From contig JAKLKQ010000019.1 in NCBI GenBank assembly GCA_023150555.1, forward strand, positions 1-64,000: 64,000 bases of DNA, given 5' to 3'. The position numbers were made by a program, and so were the translations under genes. The number at the start of each line of letters is the position of its first letter. Within the stretch, counting starts at the first letter, position 1. Shown here one piece after another: positions 46,424 to 54,832 of this stretch. The notes below the pieces were generated by a model. That model did not search any database and was not told the DNA's origin. It saw only the letters and a program-made list of their open reading frames with translations. Source of the DNA: Planctomycetota bacterium. Its GTDB lineage: Bacteria; Planctomycetota; SZUA-567; H5-PLA8.

Positions 46424-47599
46424 ATGGCCCGCAAGAAGCCCGCCGCCGCCCCAAAGAGCCCCGCCGCCAAGGCCCGCAAGCAGGCCGCCGCGTCCGCCGC
46501 CGCCGCCGAGTTGCGGCGCCCGCGCGCGGCCGCCGTCTTGACCGGCGACCTGGTCTCGCAGATACGAAGCGGCGAACTGGCGCCCGGCGCGCGAGTGCTC
46601 AGCGGCCCGGCCCTGGCCCGGCGCTACCGCCTCAGCTACCAGACCGTCGTGCGCGCGCTGGACGAGTTGGTGCAGCGCGGCCTCCTGGTGCGCCAGCACG
46701 GGCGCGGCACCTTTGTCGCGCCGCGCCCCACGCCGCCGCCGGAAGGCAAGGCCGCGCGCACGGTGCTGCTGGCGCTGGACCCGCGCGCGCTCGAACGCGG
46801 GCGCTTCGGCTATGCCGTCGTCGAGGCGCTCGACGAGGCCCTGGTCCATGCGGGCCTGCGGCTTCGCTACGCGCCGTTGAGCGGCCCCGGCGAGGCCGCG
46901 CTGCTGGAGGAACTCGCCGCGGGGCAGGGCGAGGCCGACCTGCTGCTGGCCTTCGACCGCGCGGTGTTCCTGGCGCGCGCGCTGAAGCGCTGCCCGGGCC
47001 TGCCGGCCCTGGCGCTGCACGCGGCGCCCAAGCCCGAAGCCGGAGCCAAGGGCTTCGACGCGGTGCTGGTCGAGGACGCCGACGGCGGGCGGCAGGCCGG
47101 CAGCTACCTGCTCGCGCAGGGGCATCAACGCATTGCGTATCTGGGCGGCCCGGCGGACGACGCGCGCGCGCGGGACCGCGGCGCCGGGCTGCGCGAAGCC
47201 CTGGCCGGGCAGAAGGTCACGCCCGCCGCGGAACGCTCTTCCGACGGCTGGGACGAGGGCGCGGGCCTCGCCGCCGGCGACTTGCTCCTCGGAGATCTGG
47301 GCGAAGCGAAGCCGCTCGCGGTCTTCTGCGCCAACGACCGGCTCGCGGCGGGCTTCTACCGCGCGGCGAAGGCGCGCGGCCTGGAGATTCCGCGCGACGT
47401 GAGCGTGATCGGCTTCGACGACCACGAGATCGCCGCGACGCTTAGTCCCCCGCTGACCACGCTGCGCCTGGACCGCGCCGAATACGGGCGCGCGGCGGCG
47501 CGCGCCGTCACCGAACGCCTTGCCGCGCCGTCGAAGCCGCCGCACACGCAGCGCCTGCCGGTGCTGTTGATCGAACGCGCCAGCGTGCGAACCGTCTAG
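46424..47599 (+). CDS. GntR-LacI chimeric regulator with histone-H1-like tail
   Basis: 391 residues. The first 32 residues are Lys/Ala/Pro-rich (ARKKPAAAPKSPAAKARKQA), like histone H1 or AlgP tails, and may add non-specific DNA binding. A GntR winged helix follows (about 35-100; YRLSYQTVVRALDELVQRGL; VRQHGRGTFVAPRP), then a LacI-type sugar-binding domain (QAGSYLLAQGHQRIAYLGGP; RDVSVIGFDDHEIAATLSPP). The conserved IGFDD and tail TLRLDRAEYGRAAARAVTER make this a stronger LacI match than the regulator at 3 kb. It likely autoregulates through the palindromes just upstream. Confidence 0.9.
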   Translation: MARKKPAAAPKSPAAKARKQAAASAAAAELRRPRAAAVLTGDLVSQIRSGELAPGARVLSGPALARRYRLSYQTVVRALDELVQRGLLVRQHGRGTFVAPRPTPPPEGKAARTVLLALDPRALERGRFGYAVVEALDEALVHAGLRLRYAPLSGPGEAALLEELAAGQGEADLLLAFDRAVFLARALKRCPGLPALALHAAPKPEAGAKGFDAVLVEDADGGRQAGSYLLAQGHQRIAYLGGPADDARARDRGAGLREALAGQKVTPAAERSSDGWDEGAGLAAGDLLLGDLGEAKPLAVFCANDRLAAGFYRAAKARGLEIPRDVSVIGFDDHEIAATLSPPLTTLRLDRAEYGRAAARAVTERLAAPSKPPHTQRLPVLLIERASVRTV

Positions 47600-47638
47600 T
47601 TCACCACAGAAATCACCGAGGACTCAGAGAACGGCGGG
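47600..47638 (+). repeat. Dispersed CACAGA/CAGAGA-type repeat
   Basis: TTCACCACAGAAATCACCGA, then GGACTCAGAGAACGGCGGGA. It lies between convergent genes. The end CAGAGAACGGCG is identical to the copy on the minus strand at 33451-33486. Confidence 0.55.
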
Positions 47639-47659
47639 ATTCGTTCCGGCCATTGAGCG

Positions 47660-48979
47660 CTACGGCAGCGAGACGTCCAGGGTGTGCAGCAGGCTGCTGC
47701 GCCGGTTGCCCAAAGCGTCCAAGGCTTCGACCCACACGTAAAGCGTATGGCCGTCGCCTTTCGAGGTCAGGCGCACGAGGCTCTGCCATTCCCTCGCCGT
47801 GGGCGTGTAACTGCTGCCCGTCAACACGGTCTTGCGGCTCTTCGGAAGCCGCTTGTGCTTGGCCAGATCGAAGGTGCCGGCGATCTGGAGTTCGAACGAC
47901 ACCGCGCCGCTGCCCGTCCACGTGAACGTTGGCGGAGTGACCGCGCTGACCGCCGCGGCGTCCGCAGGAGCGTCCAGCGTCACGGACGGTCCCGGCGAAG
48001 GCGGATGGCGCAGGTGCACGACCATGGCATCCAGGTCCCTCGGGCCGTTGTACGCGGCATAACCCTTGGCCTCGGCCAGCCGGAAGAACTCGTCGGTCTG
48101 CTTCGGCCGCGTCGGGTAGTCGATGCACAGCGCCGCCTTGCCCGCGCCAAGCACCGCGTCGAGACGCGGGAGCACTTCCATCGGCTGCCACTTCGTCTGC
48201 CGGCGGTTGCCGATGAACCAGGTGTCTTCGGCGCCTAGGCCGGAGATCGCGGCGAGGTACCCGGCGTCGTCCACCAGCGACACGGCGTTCTGCGGAACGA
48301 CGAAAAAGCCCGCGTTGCTCGTGCGCGCGTACGCCGCGAGCGCCGTCACGAAGTCGATCATGTCCTGGCGCGCGGAAGGGCGTTCGCCGGTGCCGTCCGG
48401 CCCGAAGAACTCGAAGGCGTCCACGATGTCCAGGTACACGCCGTCGAAGCCCTGCGCCTGGATGCGGTCGAGGTAGGCGCCCGGGGAACCGAAGATCAAC
48501 GCCTGCCACTCGGGATCCCAGTAGCGTACCTTGAAGTTGCCGGGCCACGCCGGGTTCTCCGGCCCCAGAAACGCCGGGCGGTCCGGGTCGTTCTTGCCTT
48601 CGTCGATCCAGGCCGGGTCGAAGTAATAGCGGTAGGTTTCCGCCTCGCCGATGCTCAGGTAGGCCAGCACCACGCGCCCGCCGGTCTTCATCTGCGCGAC
48701 TTCGGACGGCGTCCACTCGCCGGCCTCCGAGCCGTCCGAGGAATAGTCGGTCACCAGCAGCGAGTACGGCGACGCGGACGCTTCGGCCAGATCCAGGTTC
48801 TGCAGTTGGTAATGGAAACTCGCGACGGGCGGCAGGTCATGCGAAGCCCGCGACTCCGCGGCAGGTTGCGGCTCTGCGGTGGGCACGGCGTGCGCCGGCA
48901 GGCCCAGCCACGCCGCCACGAGCGCCCAAGCCGCGGCCCCAAGGGCCGCGAACAGCCGGAATCTTCCTTGCGTTGTCAT
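47660..48979 (-). CDS. Exported GH114-like (TM1410/MJ1477-type) glycosidase
   Basis: 439 residues with a signal peptide (hydrophobic about 8-29, cleavage near AHAVP). The barrel has the family pattern: SFHYQLQNLDLAEASASPYS, LLVTDYSSDG, VLAYLSIGEAETYRYYF, then QAQGFDGVYLDIVDAFEFF with Asp residues at the likely active site, and FFVVPQNA. GH114 members cut alpha-1,4-polygalactosamine. The C-terminal 115 residues are a fibronectin-like module (FTWTGSGAVSFELQIAG; LYVWVEALDALGNRRSS). Substrate in this organism is unknown. GGAAGGAAG precedes the ATG. It is convergent with the GntR-LacI gene, its possible regulator. Confidence 0.85.
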   Translation of the reverse strand: MTTQGRFRLFAALGAAAWALVAAWLGLPAHAVPTAEPQPAAESRASHDLPPVASFHYQLQNLDLAEASASPYSLLVTDYSSDGSEAGEWTPSEVAQMKTGGRVVLAYLSIGEAETYRYYFDPAWIDEGKNDPDRPAFLGPENPAWPGNFKVRYWDPEWQALIFGSPGAYLDRIQAQGFDGVYLDIVDAFEFFGPDGTGERPSARQDMIDFVTALAAYARTSNAGFFVVPQNAVSLVDDAGYLAAISGLGAEDTWFIGNRRQTKWQPMEVLPRLDAVLGAGKAALCIDYPTRPKQTDEFFRLAEAKGYAAYNGPRDLDAMVVHLRHPPSPGPSVTLDAPADAAAVSAVTPPTFTWTGSGAVSFELQIAGTFDLAKHKRLPKSRKTVLTGSSYTPTAREWQSLVRLTSKGDGHTLYVWVEALDALGNRRSSLLHTLDVSLP

Positions 48980-49401
48980 GGTGCTTCCTTCCGGGAGAGG
49001 CTTGCATACTCCGGTGCCGCACGTAGTCTACGAGGTCGAACGTCTTCGCGTCAATCTTTCGAAGCGCGCAGTTTGGAACGCCGCCGTCGTTGGCGGCTCC
49101 GCCGGCGAGGACGCCAGCGCTCCAAACGGCCCGGCTTCGCGATGGTTTCAAGGACAAATGACAACTGCCGATGGCAATTGAGAAATGGTTTCGGGCTTCA
49201 AGTTCCTGGCTTCGGGTTTTGCTTTCGCGGTGGCGTCCCGCAAGATCGAACGTTCCTCCAGCGGATTCTTGTCGCGTTCCTTCAAGCCTCGACCCGGACG
49301 TGGTGACGTCCGGGCCATCCGATCCTGCGATTCTCCGTGGTCTCCGTGCCTCCGAGGTGAAATTTCTTTCCCGGTGAACGGATACCGGACCCCGGATTCA
49401 G
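48980..49401. other. Gene-free stretch with stem-loops and repeat
   Basis: 422 bases with no supported gene. At 49071-49127 the arms GTTTGGA and TCCAAAC enclose a GC-rich interior with a GCCGCC/GGCGGC hairpin (49080-49097). At 49326-49361 the minus strand reads CACGGAG-type units of the dispersed repeat family. Confidence 0.55.
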
Positions 49402-52400
49402 CTAGAAGCGCAGTTCTTCCTTGTTCATCATCGCGGGGCGGCCGCCCTGGACGGTGGCGGACATGCGGCCGTGTTCGCCGAAGGGGCCGACGCCCTTCAG
49501 TTCGATCTTGTGCACGCCCTTGCCGGTCTTGGCGTCGAAGACGCGCAGTTGCATGTCCTGGCGGTCCTGGACCAGCGCCACCAGCGTGTTGCCGTACAGG
49601 CGCGGCAGCAGCGCGACCTTGGGTTTCTCCTGGTAGCCCTCCTCCTTTTGATTAAAGAGCAGCTTGCCGGTGGCCGCTTCGCGCGCAACGACGAAGAAGC
49701 CCTGGCCGGGGTGCACGCCCAGGCCGTAGACGGTCTCGCCGTCGAGGATGACGCTGTGCAGCGGCTGCGGCGAATTGGCGTCCTTGGGATTGGTCTGCCA
49801 GAGGATCTGGCCTGTCTGCGCGTCGAGCTGGTAGCAGACCTTCACGTCGTAGTCTTCCTTCAGCACATTGATGTACTTGTCGTTGAGCGCGAAGCGCAGG
49901 GGCGGTTCGCGCGTGGCGTCGTTGGCGTCGATGAGGCGCTTCCATTCGACGGCCAGGCGTTCAATGTCGATGGCGATGTAGTACCAGGTGTCGGTGACGA
50001 GCAGGCGCTTGCCGAAGTGCGCCAGCGGCAGGGCCGCGGGGCCGTTTTCGAAGAGCGGGTGTTCGTCGGCGAGCGAGAGGTCCGGGAGTTCCAGGCGCCC
50101 GATCAGCTTGCCGGTGGCGCGGTAGCGCACGGTCACGTTGAACGGCAGCTTGCGCACTTCGACCAGGCGGTCGCCGTGGAAGTAAGGCGCCTCGTACAGG
50201 TCGCCGGCTTCCTTCTCCTGCCACGCGACTTCGCCGGCGGGGCTGTTGGTGGGCAGGTACAGCGCCAGGGTCTCGGCCTTGCCCGCCAGGACCATAAGAT
50301 CGCCGCTCATGACGGCGTGCTTGATCTCGAAGTCGAACGGCACCTGGAAGCGCCAGCGCAGCTTGCCGTCCTTGAGGTTGAAGGCGAGCACGTCGAAGAG
50401 GCCGTGCACGACGACGAGGTCGCCGTGGCAGAAGGCCTCGAAGAAGCCCGGCTCTTGGCCGGTGCCGCGCAGGCGCAGGTCGGTGAACCAGTCGTTGCCG
50501 CGGGGTTCGCTGGCCTCCCAGCATTTCTCGCCGCTCTTGACATCCCAGCAGTGCAGCAGGAAGCGGTTGTCGAGTTTCTTCTTCACGCGGCCGGCCAGGA
50601 AGAGGCGCTGTGGGTCGATGGCGCGGTCGCCGTTGCGTTCGGCGATCATCCACGCGGTGCCTTCGGCGTCCTCGAACTTCTGCACGTGCTGTTCAACGGC
50701 GCCGGACAGCGCGTCGGGCTTGGGCGGGGGCGGCGCGGTGACGAGCTTGCGGTAGGCCTCGGGGACGTCCAGCCCGCTGACGCGCGCGGCGTCGGCGAGT
50801 TGCCACAGGCGCAGGCGGCTGGCGCTGTCGTGTTCCTTCACGCTGGACTCGAAGAGCCCGGCGAGGATCTTCTGCGCGGTATCGGTGGCGGGGAACTCCC
50901 AAATGCGGTGCATCTGTTCGTCGACGCCGCGGCCCACCAGTTTGTCGGCGGCCAGCGCGCCGTTGCGCTTGGCGAACTCGGGGTCGGCCCTCTGCAGGCT
51001 GGCCAGGCGCCGCGCGGCGTATTCGCCCGCGCGCACGGTCAGGTTCTTCGGCAGCGGCGAGACGGTGCTGAGGTACAGTGGCAGGCCCTTCTTGAGCAGG
51101 TTCAGGGCGCGGCCCATCTCCTGGCTGTAGATGGTGTTCTTGACGTAGTCGCCGGCCCTGTCCATCACGCCCAGCGCGGTCTGCAGGATGATCTCGGGGA
51201 CGGCGTTGGAGACGCCGGGAATGGGGTATTCGTGGTGCCCGTAGATGGCGATGATGCTGCGCAGGCAGCGCGCGGCGCTGTCGAGGTCGCCCTTGCGCTG
51301 GTAGGCCTCGGAGAGCGCGAAGAGCGTCTCGATCTCTTCCGCGAGCGTGCTGGCGGTGCGCGACATGCCCAGCGCGTTGGCGAGCTCCTTGTCGGGCAGG
51401 CCGGCGCGGATGCCGCTGCGCGCGACGCGTTTATGCACGCGGAAGAGCTGCTGATTGATCATCGCGCGGAAGTCTAGGTCCTCGGGGTTGATCGCTTCCA
51501 GGCAGCCTTTCAGCAGCGCGGAGGCTTCGTCGAGGCGGCTTTCGCCCAGCGCGAGTTCGGCGTTGGCGAAGTTGGCTTCCGGATCGTTGCGTTTGGCCAG
51601 CGCCTGGCGCACGGCGCTGCGGTCGTAGACCATCTGGATCTCGCGCGGGCCGAAGCGCAGCTCGAAGCGCGTGCCGTAGCGGTCGAAGGTCAGGCGCGAG
51701 AAGGGCATGAACGGCCCGTACTTGTTCTCGGGCACGTGGTCCTCCATGACCGACTTGGCGACGGCCATGCAGTCCTGGATCTGCTTGTCCTTGTGCGGCA
51801 GGTCGCTGTAGGCCTTATAGGACGCGGGCGCGGCCTCGCGGATGGTCTCGTCCAGAGCGGCGAGCAGGCCGCCGGTCAGGTAACGGCGGCGGTTCACGAT
51901 CTTGCGGTTTTTCAGGTCGACGGCGGCGAGGTGGAAGACGTAGCGCGTCATCCAGTCGCGCGTGTTGAGGTTGCGCCACTGGGTGATGTAGACGGTGTCG
52001 TCGCTGCTGAGGAACGGGCGCGCCGCGGTGTCGAACTCCTGGATGTTGAAGTCCATCCACGCGTAATCCTTGCCGTAGATCCACGACTTCATCACAGGCT
52101 GGTCGTCTTCAGCGATCAGGTCCGGCGCCTTCCAGGTCGTCTGGCCGGTCTTCGGATCGAGGAGCTCGATGGGCGGGCGCACCCAGTGCACGTTGTAGCC
52201 CTGCTTGTTGCGGCCCTTCGTCACCCAGACCAGTTCGCCGGTGCTGATCGGCCCAAGGAAGTAGTGGAAGCTGTGGCCCAGCTTGGGGCGGCTCCAGACG
52301 ATCTTGCCCGTGCCGCGGTCGAGGCACATCATCAGGTAGCTGTCGACGGGCAGCAGGTACAGCAACTCGCCGATCAGCAGCGGGCGCTGGTTGAAGAAGA

Positions 52401-54540
52401 GCGCGTCGTCGGTGTAGGGGCGCGTGGCGTCGTGGACGCCCGGGTTGTACGGGTAGCGCATCAGCCACTTGATGCGGCCCGAGAGCGCGTCCAGCGAGGC
52501 GACGGCGCCGGCGTTGGTGCCGACGTACACGGTGCCCTCGTGGTACAGCGGCGGCGAGGTGAAGCTGCGGATGCGGTTGCGGCGCTTCTCGGCGAACCCG
52601 CCGCTGAACTTGCCCGGCTGCAGGCGGCAGAGATCGCTGCGCCAGCGGATGCGCCCCGTCGCGCTGTCGAAGGCGATCACGCCGTACTCGCTGTCGGTGT
52701 GCGTCTCGCCTTCGATGTTGTCCAGCACGTACGTCGCGAAGACCGTGCGCGGCCCGCCGGCGGGCGCGGCCTCGAAGCGCATGCGCGACTCCTCGACCGT
52801 CGACGCCGCGATGGGGCCGTAGGCCCACTTGAGCTGCCCCGTCACTTCGTCGAGCGCCACCAGCGACGGGCTGACCTTGAACATGGGCGTGAAGACCAGG
52901 CCGTCCTGCACCAGCACGTCCTCTTCGGGGTACTGGCGCTCGCGGCCGTTCTGCCAGACCGCGCGGCCGCCCAGGTCGTTGGTCCAGCGCAGTTCGCCGT
53001 TCAGGAGCGAGCGCGAGTAGATGATGTTCTTGTGGCGGTAGACGACGCTGTTGGCCGCCACCACCGGCTGGCTGAAGACGTAGAAGTCCTTGCGCGAGCC
53101 CGGCAGCGTGTCGATCCAGACGGGCTCCTGGATCGCCAGCGGGTCGGCGCTGGGCAGATGCAGCGTGTAGTCGTCGGCCGCCAGGTTCGGCGCGCTGGCG
53201 ATCTGGCTGTGGAACGGCGGCTTGGTGTAGGTCGCGGTGTTCAGGACCTTGCGGAAGTTGGCCAGCGCCGGGCCGGACAGGCCGCCGTCGCCTTCTGTGG
53301 CCGCGGGAATCTTGGGGTCCTTGACGCCGAGCATCTTCTCGCAGAGCGCGATCTTGAGGTCCAGCTCGGCGGTGCGGCAGTCGGACTCGGGGAAGAAGTC
53401 GCGGATGGTGCGGAAGTTTTCCAGCGCGGCGAGGTAGTGCCCGGTATCCAGCGCGGCGTTGCCGAGTTCGAAGAGCGCGTTATCGCCGTAGCTGGTGGCG
53501 AGCATCGAATCGACGACCTCGGAGAGGCCGATCAGGCTGTACTGGCGACGCGCCTGTTCGTAGGACTCCTTCGCGCGCGCGTCGAACATGGTGCGGTAGA
53601 AGGCCAGGTCGGGCTTGGGGAAGTTCAGTATGCGACGCTGCACGTACTGTGCCACCGGCACGTACACGCCGAACTGCGAGACGCGGTACAGCACGTTGGG
53701 CGACTTGGCCAGGATGGAATCGAAGAGCGTCTTGTAGATCTTCAGCGCCTCGCGGAACTGGCCCTCGCGCTCCTTCTGGATGCCCGCGTCGACCAGTGCG
53801 TTGGCGCGGTCGTTGGTGTCGATGATATTCAGCGTGTAGAAGGTCTTCTCCGACGAGAGTTCCATCTGCTTCTCGTCGCGCCGCCAGCGCTGGAGCGCGC
53901 CGCCGTTGATGTGCCCGACGAGGTCCGGCCGGTAGTTCGCGTACTCGTCCAGGTACGGGTTCGGCAGCGTGCCCGCCGGCGGATGGTGGAAGAAGAGGTG
54001 CTCGGGAATGGTCTCCTTGCCGCCGCCCGGCGCCTGCCACAGCAGGCGCACGCCGCCGTCGCCCGCGCTGTTGAAGTACGCCAGCTTGACCGGGTGGTCG
54101 CCGGCCTGGAGTTGAACGGTCTTCTCGACTTCCTGCATGCCGTGCGTGCCGCCGTTGTCGATCAGGAGCTTGCCGTCGAAGTACAGCGCCGCGCCGTCGT
54201 CGCTCACCACGGCGAACTTGTAGTGCCCGGCCTTGGGGATGCGCACGACGCCGGTCCACTGCGCGTAGACTGCGCCGGGTTCGACGTACTTGTCCATCGC
54301 GGCGAGGTTCGGGAAGTCGATCTTGGGCGTCACGGCCGTTTTGGTGGGCGTCTTGCCGTCAAGGCTCGGGAAGTCCTTCAACTCGCCCGTCCACTGGTAG
54401 AACTCGCCCAGCAGGCCCGGCTTGGCGCCGGCTTGCGCGGGGGCGTCTTCGCCCGCCGAAAGCGCGCACGCTGCGGCGGCCAGCAGCAGCGCCGGAATTC
54501 GAAGCGTTCGGGCAGCGAGTTCACGCGCATTGCGTCGCAT
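49402..54540 (-). CDS. Giant exported PA14 plus PQQ-propeller protein
   Basis: 1,712 residues from the ATG at 54540, which has GAGAGGG six bases upstream. Signal peptide to about residue 30. A PA14 domain (about 40-185; VVSDDGAALYFDGKLLIDNG) should bind glycans. A TPR-like helical part follows (REALKIYKTLFDSILAKSPN). Then come two sets of PQQ-like propeller repeats, at about 480-890 (SLVALDEVTGQLKWAYGPI; VASLDALSGRIKWLMRYP) and about 1,300-1,710 (VLAFNLKDGKLRWRFQVPFD; YQLDAQTGQILWQTNP), separated by more TPR-like helices (AYQRKGDLDSAARCLRSII). No PQQ-dehydrogenase active site is evident, so the propellers are probably binding surfaces. Likely a large envelope scaffold. It diverges from the U32 gene. 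Confidence 0.87.
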   Translation of the reverse strand: MRRNARELAARTLRIPALLLAAAACALSAGEDAPAQAGAKPGLLGEFYQWTGELKDFPSLDGKTPTKTAVTPKIDFPNLAAMDKYVEPGAVYAQWTGVVRIPKAGHYKFAVVSDDGAALYFDGKLLIDNGGTHGMQEVEKTVQLQAGDHPVKLAYFNSAGDGGVRLLWQAPGGGKETIPEHLFFHHPPAGTLPNPYLDEYANYRPDLVGHINGGALQRWRRDEKQMELSSEKTFYTLNIIDTNDRANALVDAGIQKEREGQFREALKIYKTLFDSILAKSPNVLYRVSQFGVYVPVAQYVQRRILNFPKPDLAFYRTMFDARAKESYEQARRQYSLIGLSEVVDSMLATSYGDNALFELGNAALDTGHYLAALENFRTIRDFFPESDCRTAELDLKIALCEKMLGVKDPKIPAATEGDGGLSGPALANFRKVLNTATYTKPPFHSQIASAPNLAADDYTLHLPSADPLAIQEPVWIDTLPGSRKDFYVFSQPVVAANSVVYRHKNIIYSRSLLNGELRWTNDLGGRAVWQNGRERQYPEEDVLVQDGLVFTPMFKVSPSLVALDEVTGQLKWAYGPIAASTVEESRMRFEAAPAGGPRTVFATYVLDNIEGETHTDSEYGVIAFDSATGRIRWRSDLCRLQPGKFSGGFAEKRRNRIRSFTSPPLYHEGTVYVGTNAGAVASLDALSGRIKWLMRYPYNPGVHDATRPYTDDALFFNQRPLLIGELLYLLPVDSYLMMCLDRGTGKIVWSRPKLGHSFHYFLGPISTGELVWVTKGRNKQGYNVHWVRPPIELLDPKTGQTTWKAPDLIAEDDQPVMKSWIYGKDYAWMDFNIQEFDTAARPFLSSDDTVYITQWRNLNTRDWMTRYVFHLAAVDLKNRKIVNRRRYLTGGLLAALDETIREAAPASYKAYSDLPHKDKQIQDCMAVAKSVMEDHVPENKYGPFMPFSRLTFDRYGTRFELRFGPREIQMVYDRSAVRQALAKRNDPEANFANAELALGESRLDEASALLKGCLEAINPEDLDFRAMINQQLFRVHKRVARSGIRAGLPDKELANALGMSRTASTLAEEIETLFALSEAYQRKGDLDSAARCLRSIIAIYGHHEYPIPGVSNAVPEIILQTALGVMDRAGDYVKNTIYSQEMGRALNLLKKGLPLYLSTVSPLPKNLTVRAGEYAARRLASLQRADPEFAKRNGALAADKLVGRGVDEQMHRIWEFPATDTAQKILAGLFESSVKEHDSASRLRLWQLADAARVSGLDVPEAYRKLVTAPPPPKPDALSGAVEQHVQKFEDAEGTAWMIAERNGDRAIDPQRLFLAGRVKKKLDNRFLLHCWDVKSGEKCWEASEPRGNDWFTDLRLRGTGQEPGFFEAFCHGDLVVVHGLFDVLAFNLKDGKLRWRFQVPFDFEIKHAVMSGDLMVLAGKAETLALYLPTNSPAGEVAWQEKEAGDLYEAPYFHGDRLVEVRKLPFNVTVRYRATGKLIGRLELPDLSLADEHPLFENGPAALPLAHFGKRLLVTDTWYYIAIDIERLAVEWKRLIDANDATREPPLRFALNDKYINVLKEDYDVKVCYQLDAQTGQILWQTNPKDANSPQPLHSVILDGETVYGLGVHPGQGFFVVAREAATGKLLFNQKEEGYQEKPKVALLPRLYGNTLVALVQDRQDMQLRVFDAKTGKGVHKIELKGVGPFGEHGRMSATVQGGRPAMMNKEELRF

Positions 54541-54832
54541 GGGCATCCCTCTCGAGGATTTCACAGGGCAACAAGGCTCCCGGCGGGCCGTACGCCGGCC
54601 CGGCAACCTATTTCTGTATAGGCAGTTAGCGGGGCACGATAACCCCCATCGCAGTACCTCTTAGCTACACCGCAAAGGCTGGAGAAGGCCGAAATTCATA
54701 GATCAAAAGATGGCATTGCCACCATTTACGACCCGATAAAGCCGTGCCTGTTCAGGACCTGCCGGATCGGCTACCATATTAACCACGCGGCCGAAGCCGC
54801 CGTTACGCCGAGTGCGCTCCCCGGGAAGCCCC

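Noticed and set aside
51736..54621. A 961-codon open frame on the plus strand
   Set aside because: Antisense shadow of the PA14-PQQ gene; low-complexity composition, no domain, no ribosome site.
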